NCBI GenBank assembly: GCA_017397065.1
Contig: JAFQKE010000006.1
Coordinates: forward strand, 1 to 16,304
Direction: 5' to 3'
Length of the DNA stretch: 16,304 nt
Source of the DNA: Clostridia bacterium
GTDB taxonomy: Bacteria > Bacillota_A > Clostridia > Oscillospirales > Acutalibacteraceae
The position numbers and the translations under genes were made by a program. A model generated the notes under the pieces. It was not told the DNA's origin. It saw nothing but the letters and a program-made list of their open reading frames with translations, and ran no database searches. Shown here one piece after another: positions 1 to 8,835 of this stretch. Within the stretch, counting starts at the first letter, position 1. Each line of letters begins with the position of its first letter.

Positions 1-952
1 TCTGATCTGTATTTAAACTGCTGAGCGAAAGTTCAAGTGCCTCCTCAAAGGACATATCGTCCGAAATTTCTGCACCGATATTAAGCTCATCAGTGGTTTT
101 GATTGTTTCTGTCATAACTGAAATGACCTCCTTTATAATACGCGCAGGTGTAGATGCACCTGCTACAACTCCTACACTTTCAGCCCCGATTAGTTGATCG
201 TTTTTTATCTCATCCGCCGTTTCGATAAGATATGTAGCTTTGCAGTTTTCACTACATATTAAATAGAGTTTGTTTGTATTGGAGCTATGACGCCCACCTA
301 CCACAAACATCACATCGGATATACTTGAAAGAGCAGACGCTTCGGTCTGCCTTTTAGAAGTAGCATTACATATTGTATCAAAAATTGTTGCGTTTGTACA
401 TACCTTTTTTAAAATTTTTTCAGTTTTTTCAAAAATTTCTTTATGGAAGGTGGTTTGTGATACCACAGAAAGGCTTTTTTCCTTAAATTCGGGATGCTTA
501 CTTAAAAGATTTTCAAGCTCATTTTCATCTCCAAAGACATAAGAATCGCCATTTACATGGCCTTTGATACCCTCAACCTCTTTATGCTTTGCATCTCCAG
601 CTATTAAAATTACATCACCTTTTAAGGATTGCTCGCTTACAATTTTATGAATTTTTGCAACAAACGGGCAGGTTGCATTCTCCACCCTTTTTGCATATTT
701 AGCGCTTTCGCTTTCCACCTCAGCCGTAACGCCGTGTGAACGAATAACAAGCACCTCGTCGCTTTTAGCTTCGCTAGGTGAATTTATTATTCTAACACCC
801 TTTTTCTCCAACTCCGCCACCAACTGAGCATTGTGGATAATAGGGCCTAAGGTGCAAACCTTTTCGCCCGATTCAGCAAGCTTTTCCACCATATCTACCG
901 CACGGTTTACACCAAAGCAAAAGCCTGCGGTTTTTGCTAATGTTATTTTCAA
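1..952 (-). CDS. ispH: 4-hydroxy-3-methylbut-2-enyl diphosphate reductase (IspH/LytB), partial, probably fused to ribosomal protein S1 domains
   Basis: IspH is the last enzyme of the methylerythritol phosphate pathway and reduces HMBPP to IPP and DMAPP with a [4Fe-4S] cluster. The 317 visible codons hold the whole enzyme. The three cluster cysteines are seen at C12 (AGFCFGV), C95 (NATCPFV) and C195 (CNATSKRQ). Substrate-site residues include H40 (GPIIHN), H73 (RSHG), H123 and E125 (HKEVEG), and the late RHSSNTNKL motif is intact. The start is TTG at 952, preceded by AAGGA nine bases upstream; no in-frame ATG precedes the AGFC motif. IspH normally ends near residue 280-290, but this frame runs on through TTDELNIGAEISDDMSFEEAL and is still open at the window edge. 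Clostridia often carry IspH fused to S1 RNA-binding domains, so I infer that fusion; the S1 part itself is outside the window. The gene lies 26 nt after plsC and is probably last in the operon. Confidence 0.93.
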   Translation of the reverse strand, partial: MKITLAKTAGFCFGVNRAVDMVEKLAESGEKVCTLGPIIHNAQLVAELEKKGVRIINSPSEAKSDEVLVIRSHGVTAEVESESAKYAKRVENATCPFVAKIHKIVSEQSLKGDVILIAGDAKHKEVEGIKGHVNGDSYVFGDENELENLLSKHPEFKEKSLSVVSQTTFHKEIFEKTEKILKKVCTNATIFDTICNATSKRQTEASALSSISDVMFVVGGRHSSNTNKLYLICSENCKATYLIETADEIKNDQLIGAESVGVVAGASTPARIIKEVISVMTETIKTTDELNIGAEISDDMSFEEALELSLSSLNTDQ

Positions 953-978
953 AATTAACAGTCCTTATGTTAAAAAAT

Positions 979-1572
979 TCACTCAGTTTCCCAAAGTTCT
1001 TTTATCTTATCCATAACAGATGTTGAGATTCTGCGGATTGCTGCACGCTGCCCCTCTTCCTCTGCCGGCTCTTCAAAAGGAATAAGCTCGCCTACCCTTA
1101 CCGTAACCTTGCTAAACAGCTTAAAGGTGCCCTTGCTGTATCTTACAGAAATAGGTAAAATATCGGCCTTTGTTTGCATAGCAATTAAAGCCACACCGGC
1201 CTTTGCTTTTCCGGGTTCGCCCGTTTTGGACCTTGTGCCCTCGGGGAAAATGCCTAAAACTTTGCCATTTTCAATAATACTGCAAGCTTTATCGATAGCC
1301 TCAGTATCGCCCTTGCCTCGCTTTACAGCAAAGGTACCCAATGCTTTAAAAAGCCAGACTACAGGTTTAAATTTAAAAAGCTCCGCCTTAGCCATATAGC
1401 AAATCTGTGCTTTAACGGGCACGGCAATTGCAAACATATCAGCTATTGATGTATGATTTGCCGCAAGTATGTAGCCCTTATTTTTAGGAACATTTTCCTT
1501 ACCGTGATACTCTACACGCATAAAAATGCGGATAAAGGGATAAACGATAAATCGCATTATTCTATAAAACAT
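979..1572 (-). CDS. plsC: 1-acyl-sn-glycerol-3-phosphate acyltransferase (PlsC family)
   Basis: This 197-residue membrane-associated acyltransferase is expected to add the second acyl chain to lysophosphatidic acid, giving phosphatidic acid for membrane lipid synthesis. The catalytic HX4D motif is H40-D45 (NHTSIAD). The acyl-acceptor binding motif FPEGTRS is at residues 109-115, followed by the usual basic glycine-rich stretch and a third conserved block around ILPISVRY (residues 138-145). The N-terminal hydrophobic segment (FIVYPFIRIFM) suits peripheral or single-pass membrane attachment. The length is typical of the short bacterial form. The start ATG has a GGAGG site six bases upstream, and that site lies inside the end of cmk, only one base separating the genes, so translation is likely coupled. 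The cmk-plsC-ispH order is common in Clostridia. Exact acyl specificity cannot be read from the sequence. Confidence 0.93.
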   Translation of the reverse strand: MFYRIMRFIVYPFIRIFMRVEYHGKENVPKNKGYILAANHTSIADMFAIAVPVKAQICYMAKAELFKFKPVVWLFKALGTFAVKRGKGDTEAIDKACSIIENGKVLGIFPEGTRSKTGEPGKAKAGVALIAMQTKADILPISVRYSKGTFKLFSKVTVRVGELIPFEEPAEEEGQRAAIRRISTSVMDKIKELWETE

Positions 1573-1573
1573 T

Positions 1574-2242
1574 TTATTCCTCCGATAAAATATCTACAGT
1601 TTTTAAAAGAAGATTAAACGACTGCTCTAAATCAAGCTCGGTGGTGTCTACCAAAGCGGCGTCCTCTGCCTGCTTTAAGGGTGCAATATCTCTATGAGAA
1701 TCATTATAATCCCTCTGCTCAATATCCTTTAAAACTTCATCTAGCTTTACATCTTGACCCTTTTCTATAAGCTCATTAAATCGACGTTTGGCACGTGCTA
1801 AAGATGATGCCGTTAAAAAGATTTTCACCTTGGCATCGGGCAAAACAACGGTACCGATATCTCTGCCGTCCATTACAACCGAGTTTCTTTTTGCTAGATT
1901 ACGCTGCATATCCAAAAGGAATGCTCGAACTACGGGAAGTGCAGAGCAGTCTGATGCCATCATAGAAACCTCGGGTGTGCGGATAAGACCGTTAACATTT
2001 TCATTATCCAGCATAACAACCTGTTCACCATCTACAAAACATATATCAAGCTCGGTAGATGCCAAAAGCTCCTCTACACCCTTTAAATTATCGCAGGATA
2101 CATTATTTCTTAAAAGCTTAAGGCCGATTGCACGATAGAGTGCACCGGTATCTACATAAATAAATCCTTTGTGTTTTGCAAGTCTTCTTGCTAAAGTAGA
2201 TTTGCCTGCACCTGCAGGGCCATCAATTGCAACAGCTATCAT
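1574..2242 (-). CDS. cmk: (d)CMP kinase
   Basis: Cytidylate kinase phosphorylates CMP and dCMP to the diphosphates using ATP, in the cytoplasm, for pyrimidine nucleotide recycling. The protein has 222 residues, the usual family size. The P-loop is at the extreme N terminus (GPAGAGKST, residues 8-16). The CMP-binding part includes DTGALYRAIGL (about residues 31-41) and the MDGRDIGTVVLPDA block (about 123-136). The lid and late motif QRDYNDSHRD (about 181-190) carries the catalytic arginines. The start ATG follows AAGGAG by eight bases. It sits 37 nt after the flavoprotein gene, the largest gap in this operon, and its end provides the ribosome binding site for plsC. Nothing is missing or unusual. 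Confidence 0.96.
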   Translation of the reverse strand: MIAVAIDGPAGAGKSTLARRLAKHKGFIYVDTGALYRAIGLKLLRNNVSCDNLKGVEELLASTELDICFVDGEQVVMLDNENVNGLIRTPEVSMMASDCSALPVVRAFLLDMQRNLAKRNSVVMDGRDIGTVVLPDAKVKIFLTASSLARAKRRFNELIEKGQDVKLDEVLKDIEQRDYNDSHRDIAPLKQAEDAALVDTTELDLEQSFNLLLKTVDILSEE

Positions 2243-2279
2243 AATTATAACTCCTTATTTTAGAAAATAAATAAAGTTT

Positions 2280-3500
2280 TTACATATTTTCGCCTGCTAA
2301 ATAGCCTGTTGAAAAGGCTATTTGCAGATTAAATCCGCCGGTAAAGGCATCAACATCAATTACCTCTCCCGCAAAGAAAAGACCATTTATAAGCTTTGAT
2401 TGCATTGTTTTTGGGTCAATCTCTTTAACCGAAACACCACCACGTGTAACCACTGCCTCATTAAATGAGCGAAGTGACGTAACGGTAAGCGGCAAAGCCT
2501 TTAAGGTTTTTAAAAGTGCTGTGCGTTGCTCCCTTGTAAGGGCATTTACCTTTGTTTTGGGTGGCAGACCGGCCGACGCAATAACAAACATAATAAGTTT
2601 TTTAGGCAATAAGCCATCCAAAGCGTTTTGAAGCTCTTTATTTTTTAAGTCTTCAAAATCTCTAAGTAGACGTTTATCTAACTGCTCTTCACTAAGGGCG
2701 GGCTTTAAATCTATAAAGGCTTTACAATCATCGCTTATGTTGTCGAGGGTTGCTGACGCACTAAGCACCAACGGCCCCGAAATACCAAAATGTGTAAAAA
2801 GCATTTCGCCCTGCTCTTTATAGCAAATTTTACCACGGTTTTTAACGGTAAGAGAAACGTTTTTAAGGCTAAGCCCCGATAGCTGCTCGGTGAAGCCTTC
2901 ATAAATCTCCATAGGTACAAGTGAGGGACGAAGCTCGGTTACGGTATGACCGAGCTTTTTGGCGAAGATATATCCATCACCCGTAGAGCCGGTTGTGGGA
3001 TAGGACTTTCCTCCGGTTGCAATAAGAAGACTCTCGCAACTGAAAATAGTGCCATCTTTGCATTTCACACCCGAAACCGCACCATCATTGGTGATGATAT
3101 CAACTACCTCTTTGTTTAGTATTTTTACGCCCGATTTTTTGGCGGAGTTTACCAACCCATCAACAATATCTACCGATTTATCGGACACCGGAAAAACTCG
3201 GTTTCCACGCTCGGTTTTAAGGGGAACTCCTGCTCTTTCAAAAAAGGACATAGTATCCTCTGCAGAAAATCTTGAAAAAGCAGAATACAAAAATCTGCCA
3301 TTGCGGCAGGTATTTGCAATAAGCCCGTTTAAATCTGTGTTATTGGTGAGGTTGCACCTGCCCTTGCCGGTTATCATAATTTTTCGGGCGGGACGGGGCA
3401 TTTTTTCCAGCACCAACACCTTTTTACCATACATTGCAGCGGTAGTAGCCGCCATAAGTCCGGCCGCTCCGCCACCTATAACAATAATGGAATTATCCAT
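2280..3500 (-). CDS. BaiN/YhiN (HI0933-like) family NAD(P)/FAD-dependent oxidoreductase
   Basis: A 406-residue two-dinucleotide-binding-domain flavoprotein. The FAD Rossmann motif IVIGGGAAGLMAA begins at residue 6 with the acidic residue LEK at 31-33, followed by the family signature GKGRCNLTN (residues 46-53 region). Later conserved blocks are TGGKSYPTTGSTGDG, FTHFGISGPLVL, GGVSVKEIDPKTM and the C-terminal FAGEVIDVDAFTGGFNLQIAFSTG. Members named BaiN have been linked to bile-acid dehydroxylation in gut Clostridia, but the family is widespread and its usual substrate is not settled, so I do not assign a reaction or symbol. The start ATG has only a weak site (AGTGAG) upstream and lies nine bases after the membrane protein gene, which suggests coupling. 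It commonly sits next to cmk in Clostridia, as here. Confidence 0.92.
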   Translation of the reverse strand: MDNSIIVIGGGAAGLMAATTAAMYGKKVLVLEKMPRPARKIMITGKGRCNLTNNTDLNGLIANTCRNGRFLYSAFSRFSAEDTMSFFERAGVPLKTERGNRVFPVSDKSVDIVDGLVNSAKKSGVKILNKEVVDIITNDGAVSGVKCKDGTIFSCESLLIATGGKSYPTTGSTGDGYIFAKKLGHTVTELRPSLVPMEIYEGFTEQLSGLSLKNVSLTVKNRGKICYKEQGEMLFTHFGISGPLVLSASATLDNISDDCKAFIDLKPALSEEQLDKRLLRDFEDLKNKELQNALDGLLPKKLIMFVIASAGLPPKTKVNALTREQRTALLKTLKALPLTVTSLRSFNEAVVTRGGVSVKEIDPKTMQSKLINGLFFAGEVIDVDAFTGGFNLQIAFSTGYLAGENM

Positions 3501-3509
3501 ACTTTTTTC

Positions 3510-4034
3510 TCACTTTAACATTTTTTTAACGGTTGGATGTATTAAAATCATATACGAAAATGAAAGCTTGCTTATACAAATATCATAAAGCAGGAAGGTT
3601 ACATTCGCCGCACCAAGCAGAATAAGTGCACTGTATTTACCGAACTCACCCATATCATCAAGGGGTATATTCATAACAAAGGTGCTTACATAATACACCG
3701 CAAAAAATGCTGCATTTGCAACGGCAAATTTCAACACGTACTCTAAAATTCGACTAGGTGTTTTTTCGAAAACCGCCTTTAAAACAGGGTAAAATCCCAT
3801 AAGACAAATGTAGAGCAGCTTGGATTCCGGTTCACAAAAAAGGAACACCGGCAAAAGCGATGTAAAATATGTTGCAAGGGCATATTTAACTCCAAGTTCA
3901 ATAACAACGCCCATTATTATAACCGAGGCTATGCAGGGTATTGCATAGGTTAAAAACGGAATATGTGCAGCAAGCATAATTGCGGTAACAAGCGCTGCTG
4001 ATATACCGCAATAGGATATTTTTTTAGTTTTCAT
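3510..4034 (-). CDS. Small integral membrane protein, conserved type, unknown function
   Basis: The 174-residue product is almost entirely hydrophobic, with about five membrane segments (roughly residues 6-25, 28-50, 53-70, 75-92 and a long pair across 105-155) and a short positive tail (HPTVKKMLK). The layout, with ISAALVTAIMLA at the start, FGFYP-like MGFYPVLKAVFEK in the middle and paired late helices, recalls the substrate-binding S components of ECF transporters, but I cannot confirm this and no substrate is implied. I chose ATG 4034 because AGGTG stands eight bases upstream and the start falls one base after the J-domain gene's stop. The frame stays open 102 codons further upstream, but that stretch only re-reads the J-domain repeat and cysteine-rich region in another frame. 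It lies between the J-domain protein and the flavoprotein and is surely co-transcribed with them. Confidence 0.8.
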   Translation of the reverse strand: MKTKKISYCGISAALVTAIMLAAHIPFLTYAIPCIASVIIMGVVIELGVKYALATYFTSLLPVFLFCEPESKLLYICLMGFYPVLKAVFEKTPSRILEYVLKFAVANAAFFAVYYVSTFVMNIPLDDMGEFGKYSALILLGAANVTFLLYDICISKLSFSYMILIHPTVKKMLK

Positions 4035-4035
4035 A

Positions 4036-4686
4036 TTAACAACACCTGATAAGGTCGCCGCCCATACATTCACAACAGCAGTCTGCACAAATAAGGCCCT
4101 GACACATATCACAACCGCTGCAACCGCCCATATTGTCGCCCGAACGATAAGGATTTCCGCCGTAAGGATTGCCCCCATAAGGATTACCGCCGTAAGGATT
4201 TCCGCCGTAACGATTACTGCTACGCTGAAGTCTTGCAAAGGCCTCACGATATTCAGGATTGGTGGGATCCATTCTGGTAGCTGTGGCATAGTTGGTGTAG
4301 GCCTTATCAAAATGACCTCGACGATAGGCAACGGTACCATTTAAAAAGTACCATTCTGCATCACGATTTTCGGTGGGAATACCGTCTAATAGCTCCTGTG
4401 CCTCCTCAATTCTGCCCGACATAATGTAGGAACGGATATCCGAGAACTGACCGCCGGTACTACCTGCATCGCCGCCTGATTTACCGCCTTTTCTATGCTT
4501 GCGGCTATTCATAATCTGGTCGTAAGCCTCATTTATCTCCTGCATTTTATCTTCGGCTAAATCAGAAAGAGGATTATCCGAATACTTATCCGGATGATAT
4601 TTTCTCGCCAACTCACGATAAGCATTTTTAATCTCTTCGTTGGTTGCGTTACGGCTAACGCCTAACACTGAATAGGGATCTTTCAT
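4036..4686 (-). CDS. J-domain (DnaJ-like) protein with NPYGG repeats and a cysteine-rich C terminus
   Basis: A 216-residue protein, much shorter than true DnaJ and without its zinc-finger and substrate-binding domains. Residues 1-63 form a J domain with the HPD tripeptide at 31-33, which in this family stimulates an Hsp70 (DnaK) ATPase. Residues about 75-150 look like TPR-type helices ([20 protein letters not shown], then [15 protein letters not shown]). Residues 159-182 carry tandem NPYGG units encoded by 15-bp repeats. The last 28 residues (189-216) hold ten cysteines in CxxCxxC and CCCxC patterns, ending GGDLIRCC, suggestive of metal binding or thiol chemistry. The start ATG overlaps the upstream DUF5685 stop by four bases. 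The partner Hsp70 and the client are unknown; a link to the adjacent cysteine-containing DUF5685 and membrane proteins is inferred from the operon only. Confidence 0.9.
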   Translation of the reverse strand: MKDPYSVLGVSRNATNEEIKNAYRELARKYHPDKYSDNPLSDLAEDKMQEINEAYDQIMNSRKHRKGGKSGGDAGSTGGQFSDIRSYIMSGRIEEAQELLDGIPTENRDAEWYFLNGTVAYRRGHFDKAYTNYATATRMDPTNPEYREAFARLQRSSNRYGGNPYGGNPYGGNPYGGNPYRSGDNMGGCSGCDMCQGLICADCCCECMGGDLIRCC

Positions 4687-5558
4687 TTTCTTTTCTCCTT
4701 ATTATGCGACTCGGATCGCTTTATAATACGTTGTTGGCTTTCTTCAAGTCCAACATAAACAATATTTCCTAAAATATTTTTAAGTCTCATTATCTCCAAA
4801 AGCTCAAAGGCCATCTCGGCCTCACCAATACAAACGTTGAGTCTCGGTAAAATATGAGCGTTAAAAAAATCGTTTAAATCGGTATCTTCACTTCCCTTTG
4901 ACTTAAAGGGATTATACCGTTTTTTTGCTATATCTTTTTCTAAATCGGCGGCGGCATCTAATATATATATCCACCTGCCCATAGAATAACCCAATCTTTG
5001 GAGGGCTCTTGTTTCACCATTTTGAGAGCATAGCTCAAAAAGCTGTGAGAGCATTTTTGCTGTGGGCTCTGCGGCAAGGTCAATATCCGAAGAGTTGGCC
5101 GCCTCAATCTCATTTTGAGATTTTATATACTCACTGAAAATATTATCAATTTCAGGGAATTTCGCAGCCGCTTTTTTATATCCTCTTTTTGATAAAAGCC
5201 TTAACAACCTGTAAACCAAGCCTTTTAAAAAGCCTTCATCTGCAATATTATCATTAAGCTTAGCATAAAGCATTATTGCCGCAGCGGCGGTGGGCATTTC
5301 GGGTAGCCCGTCCTTAGATAAAAAATTGCATTTTTTAAGCGGATTACAAACACATCGCTTGTGATCAATTTTTGCACACCCATCAACAAGTGACATATGC
5401 AAAAGTGTTAAGAATGTGAAATCATAGCTGAGTGAAAATCTGGCGACCAAACCATATTTTTTGCCTAAATCACGGCAAAGCGAACAGTAAACGGCTTTAT
5501 AAAACTCAAACTCCTTAATTCGAAGCTCGGGCTTGTAGGCCTGTACATATCCAAACAT
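4683..5558 (-). CDS. DUF5685 family protein
   Basis: A 291-residue, mainly helical soluble protein that I recognise as the DUF5685 family, whose function is unknown. The N-terminal part contains the family-like signature [16 protein letters not shown] and a run of cysteines: C25 and C28 (YCSLCRDLG), C61, then C69, C71 and C77 ([11 protein letters not shown]). The pattern is suited to a metal site. The middle and C-terminal parts are helical (for example the [20 protein letters not shown] block), a layout that resembles helical lipid- or prenyl-binding folds only loosely, so I draw no reaction from it. The start ATG is preceded by GAGGTGA at normal spacing. It is the first gene of the seven-gene run, directly overlapping the J-domain gene by four bases, which implies that the two products are needed together. 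Confidence 0.85.
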   Translation of the reverse strand: MFGYVQAYKPELRIKEFEFYKAVYCSLCRDLGKKYGLVARFSLSYDFTFLTLLHMSLVDGCAKIDHKRCVCNPLKKCNFLSKDGLPEMPTAAAAIMLYAKLNDNIADEGFLKGLVYRLLRLLSKRGYKKAAAKFPEIDNIFSEYIKSQNEIEAANSSDIDLAAEPTAKMLSQLFELCSQNGETRALQRLGYSMGRWIYILDAAADLEKDIAKKRYNPFKSKGSEDTDLNDFFNAHILPRLNVCIGEAEMAFELLEIMRLKNILGNIVYVGLEESQQRIIKRSESHNKEKRK

Positions 5559-5804
5559 GATTTATCACCTCACCTTTACGAAATATTAAAACCCAACTAA
5601 TCCTCAAATAATTATTTTACATCAACAACCGCTTTAATAGTTGAATAATGTGTTAATTATTGTAGTTTATTTATAAAATCTGAAGAGTTTTGTAAATAGC
5701 ATTATTTTTGTTATACAAGGCTAAAACGCAGTAAATCCTAACGGATTTACGAGTATTTAAACAAAGTAGAACAAAAAATATGTGTTTCAAAACCTGGTTC
5801 AAGT
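5559..5804. other. Intergenic AT-rich region between uvrA and the DUF5685 operon
   Basis: This 246-bp stretch separates the uvrA stop from the start of the seven-gene operon, both on the minus strand. It contains one clear palindrome (5731-5750, listed separately). It must hold the operon promoter; reading the minus strand I see only weak candidates, such as TTTACA followed 15 bases later by TATAAA, and none that I would call with confidence. I see no ORF or known riboswitch in it. Confidence 0.5.
5731..5750 (-). terminator. Possible uvrA terminator hairpin (weak T tract)
   Basis: Perfect 8-bp inverted repeat GTAAATCC / GGATTTAC with a 4-base loop, 55 nt after the uvrA stop. On the minus strand it is followed only by TGCGTTTT, so it is a poor intrinsic terminator and could equally be a short palindromic element. 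No better terminator is visible after uvrA. Confidence 0.35.
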
Positions 5805-8657
5805 TTAAGTGCTTTGGCTATGCTCAAGAGCCTTTTTAATAAAACGCCCTGTGTGTGATTTTTCACACATTGCAACCTCTTCGGGAGTTCCTGAGCAAAC
5901 AACCTCTCCGCCTTTATCTCCCCCCTCGGGACCTAAATCAATAATATAATCGGCGGTTTTTATAACATCAAGATTATGCTCAATAACAAGCACGGTATTG
6001 CCCGTATCTACAAGCTTTTCCAAAACCTCTAAAAGCTTATGAACATCTGCGGTATGAAGACCGGTTGTGGGTTCATCCAAAATATAAATCGTTTTACCCG
6101 TTGCCCTGCGTGAAAGCTCGGTAGCGAGTTTAACACGTTGAGCCTCACCGCCCGAAAGGGTGGTAGCCGGCTGACCTATTTTCACATAGCCAAGTCCAAC
6201 ATCGCAAAGGGTTTTGAGTTTATTATGAATTTTGGGAATACTCTCAAAAAACTTTGTAGCCTCCTCGGCCGTCATTTCCAAAACATCATAAATATTTTTA
6301 TCTTTATACTTAACATCCAACGTTTCACGGTTATAACGTGTACCGCCGCAAACCTCACAGGGCACATAAACATCGGGGAGAAAGTGCATTTCAATTTTCA
6401 AAATACCGTCACCCTGACAAGCCTCACAGCGTCCACCCTTAACATTAAAGGAAAATCGACCGGCATTATAGCCTTTTGCCTTGGAATCCTTTGTGGCTGC
6501 AAAAAGCTCACGAATATCATTGAATACGCCGGTATAGGTGGCAGGGTTTGAACGTGGAGTGCGACCTATTGGTGACTGGTCAATATCAATTACCTTATCC
6601 AAAAGGTGGATACCCTCTATTTTTTTATGCTTACCTGCAAAAACACGGGTTCCCATAAGCTCGGATGCCAATTTTTTGCGGATTATAGAATTTACCAAGG
6701 AGGATTTACCCGAACCCGAAACTCCTGTAACGGCCACAAAACAGCCAAGCGGAATTTTAGCGGTAACATTTTTTAGATTGTTTTCGGCGGCACCATAAAC
6801 CGTAAGATAACCCTTTTTATGCTCACGGCGACTTTCGGGCACAGGGATTCTTCTTCTACCCGAAAGATAATCACCCGTAATTGATGCGGTAGATTCCATA
6901 ATTTCGGCAGGAGTGCCTGCGGCAACAATTTCACCACCATGCACACCTGCACCCGGACCTATATCTACAATATAATCGGCAGAAAGCATAGTTTCCTCAT
7001 CGTGCTCCACCACAATCAGGGTGTTACCCAAATCACGAAGCCTTGCAAGAGTGGCAAGCAGTTTTTCGTTATCTCTTTGATGAAGACCGATACTAGGCTC
7101 ATCTAAAATATAGAGCACGCCCATAAGGGAGGAGCCTATCTGGGTTGCAAGGCGTATACGCTGACTTTCACCGCCCGAAAGGGAGCCGGCTGCACGGGAA
7201 AGAGTCAGATACGAAAGTCCCACGCTCTTTAAAAATCCCAAACGACCTAAAATCTCTTTACAAACGGGCTTTGCAATTACGGCATCACGCCTTGAAAATT
7301 CAAGCTTTTCAAAAAAGCTTACGGCATCATCAACCGACATTGAAGTGATTTCATCAATGCTTTTTCCTCCCACCGTAACAGCAAGTGCCTCCGGTCGAAG
7401 CCTTTTGCCCTTACAGTCGGGGCAGTCACAGTCGCTCATAACATTTTCGATTTCAGCTCTCGCCCAATCGCTTGAGGTTTCCTTATATCTACGCTCTAAG
7501 TTATTTACAACACCCTCAAAAACGGCGGTGTATTCGCCACCTGCCCACTCATTATTGCGGGTGAATTTGATTTTTTGATTTGTACCGTACAAAAGCACCT
7601 TTTTGGCTTTTTCGGGTATATCGGCATACGGAGTATTTACATCAAATCCAAAATGCTCGGCAATGCCCTTATAATACATAACGGCAATAGTCTCACCATC
7701 GCCACCCCTAAAGGGATGTATTCCCCAGCCGCTCGCTTTTATGGCGTACTCCATAAGTGATTTCGACTCATCAGGAATAAGCAGATTTAAATCTACACTC
7801 TTAAAAGAACCAAGACCGGTACAGGTAGGACAGGCACCAAAGGGATTATTAAAAGAAAACATACGTGGGCTGAGCTCCGGCACACTTACATTATGCTCGG
7901 GGCAGGCGTAATTTTGTGAGAAAAGCTGCTCCTCGCCGCCCACAACATCCACAACAATAAGGCCATTTGCAAGCGAGCTTGCCGTTTCAACGCTATCAGC
8001 GAGACGGGTTTTGATTTCATCCTTTATAACAAGGCGGTCTACCACTATTTCAATGGTATGTTTAATGTTTTTATCAAGCTTAATTTCTTCCGAAAGGTCA
8101 TAAATACTGCCATCAATTCGAACACGCACAAAGCCTGAACGTTTTGCCTTTTCAAGCTCCTTAACATATTCACCCTTCTTGCCACGTGCTATAGGAGCCA
8201 TAACCTGAATTCGGGTACCTGCTTCAAGCTCTAAAAGCCTGTCCACAATCTGGTCGACAGTCTGCTTGCGGATTTCACGACCGCAAATAGGACAATGCGG
8301 AAGTCCCACTCTGGCAAAAAGAAGTCTTAAATAGTCATAAATTTCGGTTACTGTACCAACGGTGGAACGGGGATTTTTAGAGGTTGTTTTCTGGTCGATT
8401 GATATGGCAGGCGAAAGCCCCTCAATGCTATCCACATTAGGCTTTTCCATCTGACCCAAAAACATTCTGGCATAGGATGAAAGAGATTCCATATAACGGC
8501 GTTGACCCTCAGAATATATTGTATCAAAGGCAAGAGAGGATTTTCCCGAGCCCGAAAGCCCCGTAAAAACAACAAGCTTATCACGAGGAATTTCAATATT
8601 GACATTTTTAAGATTGTGCTCTCTGGCGCCTTTAATTACAATGGATTCCCTTGCCAT
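5805..8657 (-). CDS. uvrA: Excinuclease ABC subunit A
   Basis: UvrA is the damage-sensing ATPase of nucleotide excision repair; as a dimer it loads UvrB at lesions. The 950-residue length is standard. It has two ABC modules: Walker A motifs GLSGSGKSS (residues 33-41) and GVSGSGKSS (near residue 640), each later matched by a signature LSGGE and by Walker B segments [10 protein letters not shown] and [10 protein letters not shown]. Zinc-binding cysteine pairs are present at CPICGRE (near 120), [14 protein letters not shown] and, in the second half, CEACQGDG with CEVCGG. I chose ATG 8657 ([10 protein letters not shown]) because GGAGG lies five bases upstream; a TTG four codons earlier overlaps that ribosome site and is not credible. 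It has its own promoter at 8730-8758 and is probably monocistronic. I see no LexA-type GAAC/GTTC box near the promoter. Confidence 0.98.
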   Translation of the reverse strand: MARESIVIKGAREHNLKNVNIEIPRDKLVVFTGLSGSGKSSLAFDTIYSEGQRRYMESLSSYARMFLGQMEKPNVDSIEGLSPAISIDQKTTSKNPRSTVGTVTEIYDYLRLLFARVGLPHCPICGREIRKQTVDQIVDRLLELEAGTRIQVMAPIARGKKGEYVKELEKAKRSGFVRVRIDGSIYDLSEEIKLDKNIKHTIEIVVDRLVIKDEIKTRLADSVETASSLANGLIVVDVVGGEEQLFSQNYACPEHNVSVPELSPRMFSFNNPFGACPTCTGLGSFKSVDLNLLIPDESKSLMEYAIKASGWGIHPFRGGDGETIAVMYYKGIAEHFGFDVNTPYADIPEKAKKVLLYGTNQKIKFTRNNEWAGGEYTAVFEGVVNNLERRYKETSSDWARAEIENVMSDCDCPDCKGKRLRPEALAVTVGGKSIDEITSMSVDDAVSFFEKLEFSRRDAVIAKPVCKEILGRLGFLKSVGLSYLTLSRAAGSLSGGESQRIRLATQIGSSLMGVLYILDEPSIGLHQRDNEKLLATLARLRDLGNTLIVVEHDEETMLSADYIVDIGPGAGVHGGEIVAAGTPAEIMESTASITGDYLSGRRRIPVPESRREHKKGYLTVYGAAENNLKNVTAKIPLGCFVAVTGVSGSGKSSLVNSIIRKKLASELMGTRVFAGKHKKIEGIHLLDKVIDIDQSPIGRTPRSNPATYTGVFNDIRELFAATKDSKAKGYNAGRFSFNVKGGRCEACQGDGILKIEMHFLPDVYVPCEVCGGTRYNRETLDVKYKDKNIYDVLEMTAEEATKFFESIPKIHNKLKTLCDVGLGYVKIGQPATTLSGGEAQRVKLATELSRRATGKTIYILDEPTTGLHTADVHKLLEVLEKLVDTGNTVLVIEHNLDVIKTADYIIDLGPEGGDKGGEVVCSGTPEEVAMCEKSHTGRFIKKALEHSQST

Positions 8658-8729
8658 ACTTTCCTCCAAAATGCATATATATTTAATATATGAAATATTG
8701 CTTTAAATACAAAGTAGTAACACAGATTT

Positions 8730-8758
8730 ATTTTACCAAAACTTCAATTTTTTGTCAA
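8730..8758 (-). promoter_or_regulatory. uvrA promoter (sigma-A type)
   Basis: On the minus strand, TTGACA (8753-8758) and TAAAAT (8730-8735) are separated by exactly 17 bases, about 70 nt before the uvrA start. The -35 is a perfect consensus match. It lies just past the terminator of the upstream surface-protein gene, so uvrA is transcribed independently. Confidence 0.8.
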
Positions 8759-8772
8759 GATTTTAAAGCAGT

Positions 8773-8804
8773 AAAAACCGGGGTTCGCCTTGCGGCAAAC
8801 CCCG
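8773..8804 (-). terminator. Intrinsic terminator of the modular surface-protein gene
   Basis: On the minus strand an 11-bp GC-rich stem (CGGGGTTTGCC / GGCGAACCCCG, one T-G wobble) closes a GCAA tetraloop and runs straight into GTTTTT. It lies 31 nt after the stop of the 1061-residue protein. The opposite strand has no T tract, so the terminator acts only on the minus strand. Confidence 0.9.
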
Positions 8805-8835
8805 ATTAAAAAACTATTTGATTTTTTCAATAGAT

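Noticed and set aside
4140..4215. Short regular DNA repeats that could suggest a CRISPR array
   Set aside because: The 15-bp units are in frame and encode NPYGG repeats inside the J-domain protein; there are no spacers.
4035..4340. 102-codon N-terminal extension of the membrane protein frame
   Set aside because: It only re-reads the J-domain gene's repeat and cysteine-rich part in another frame, giving a low-complexity sequence, and a proper ribosome site sits before ATG 4034.
6138..7760. Several plus-strand ORFs of 60-140 codons inside uvrA
   Set aside because: They lie antisense to well-conserved UvrA coding sequence, have no upstream signals and resemble no known proteins.
8658..8669. 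TTG start four codons upstream for UvrA
   Set aside because: The TTG overlaps the GGAGG that serves ATG 8657, and UvrA proteins normally begin just before the [13 protein letters not shown] block.
8658..8760. LexA/SOS box at the uvrA promoter
   Set aside because: No GAAC-N4-GTTC-type palindrome is present between the promoter and the start codon, so SOS control is not supported here.
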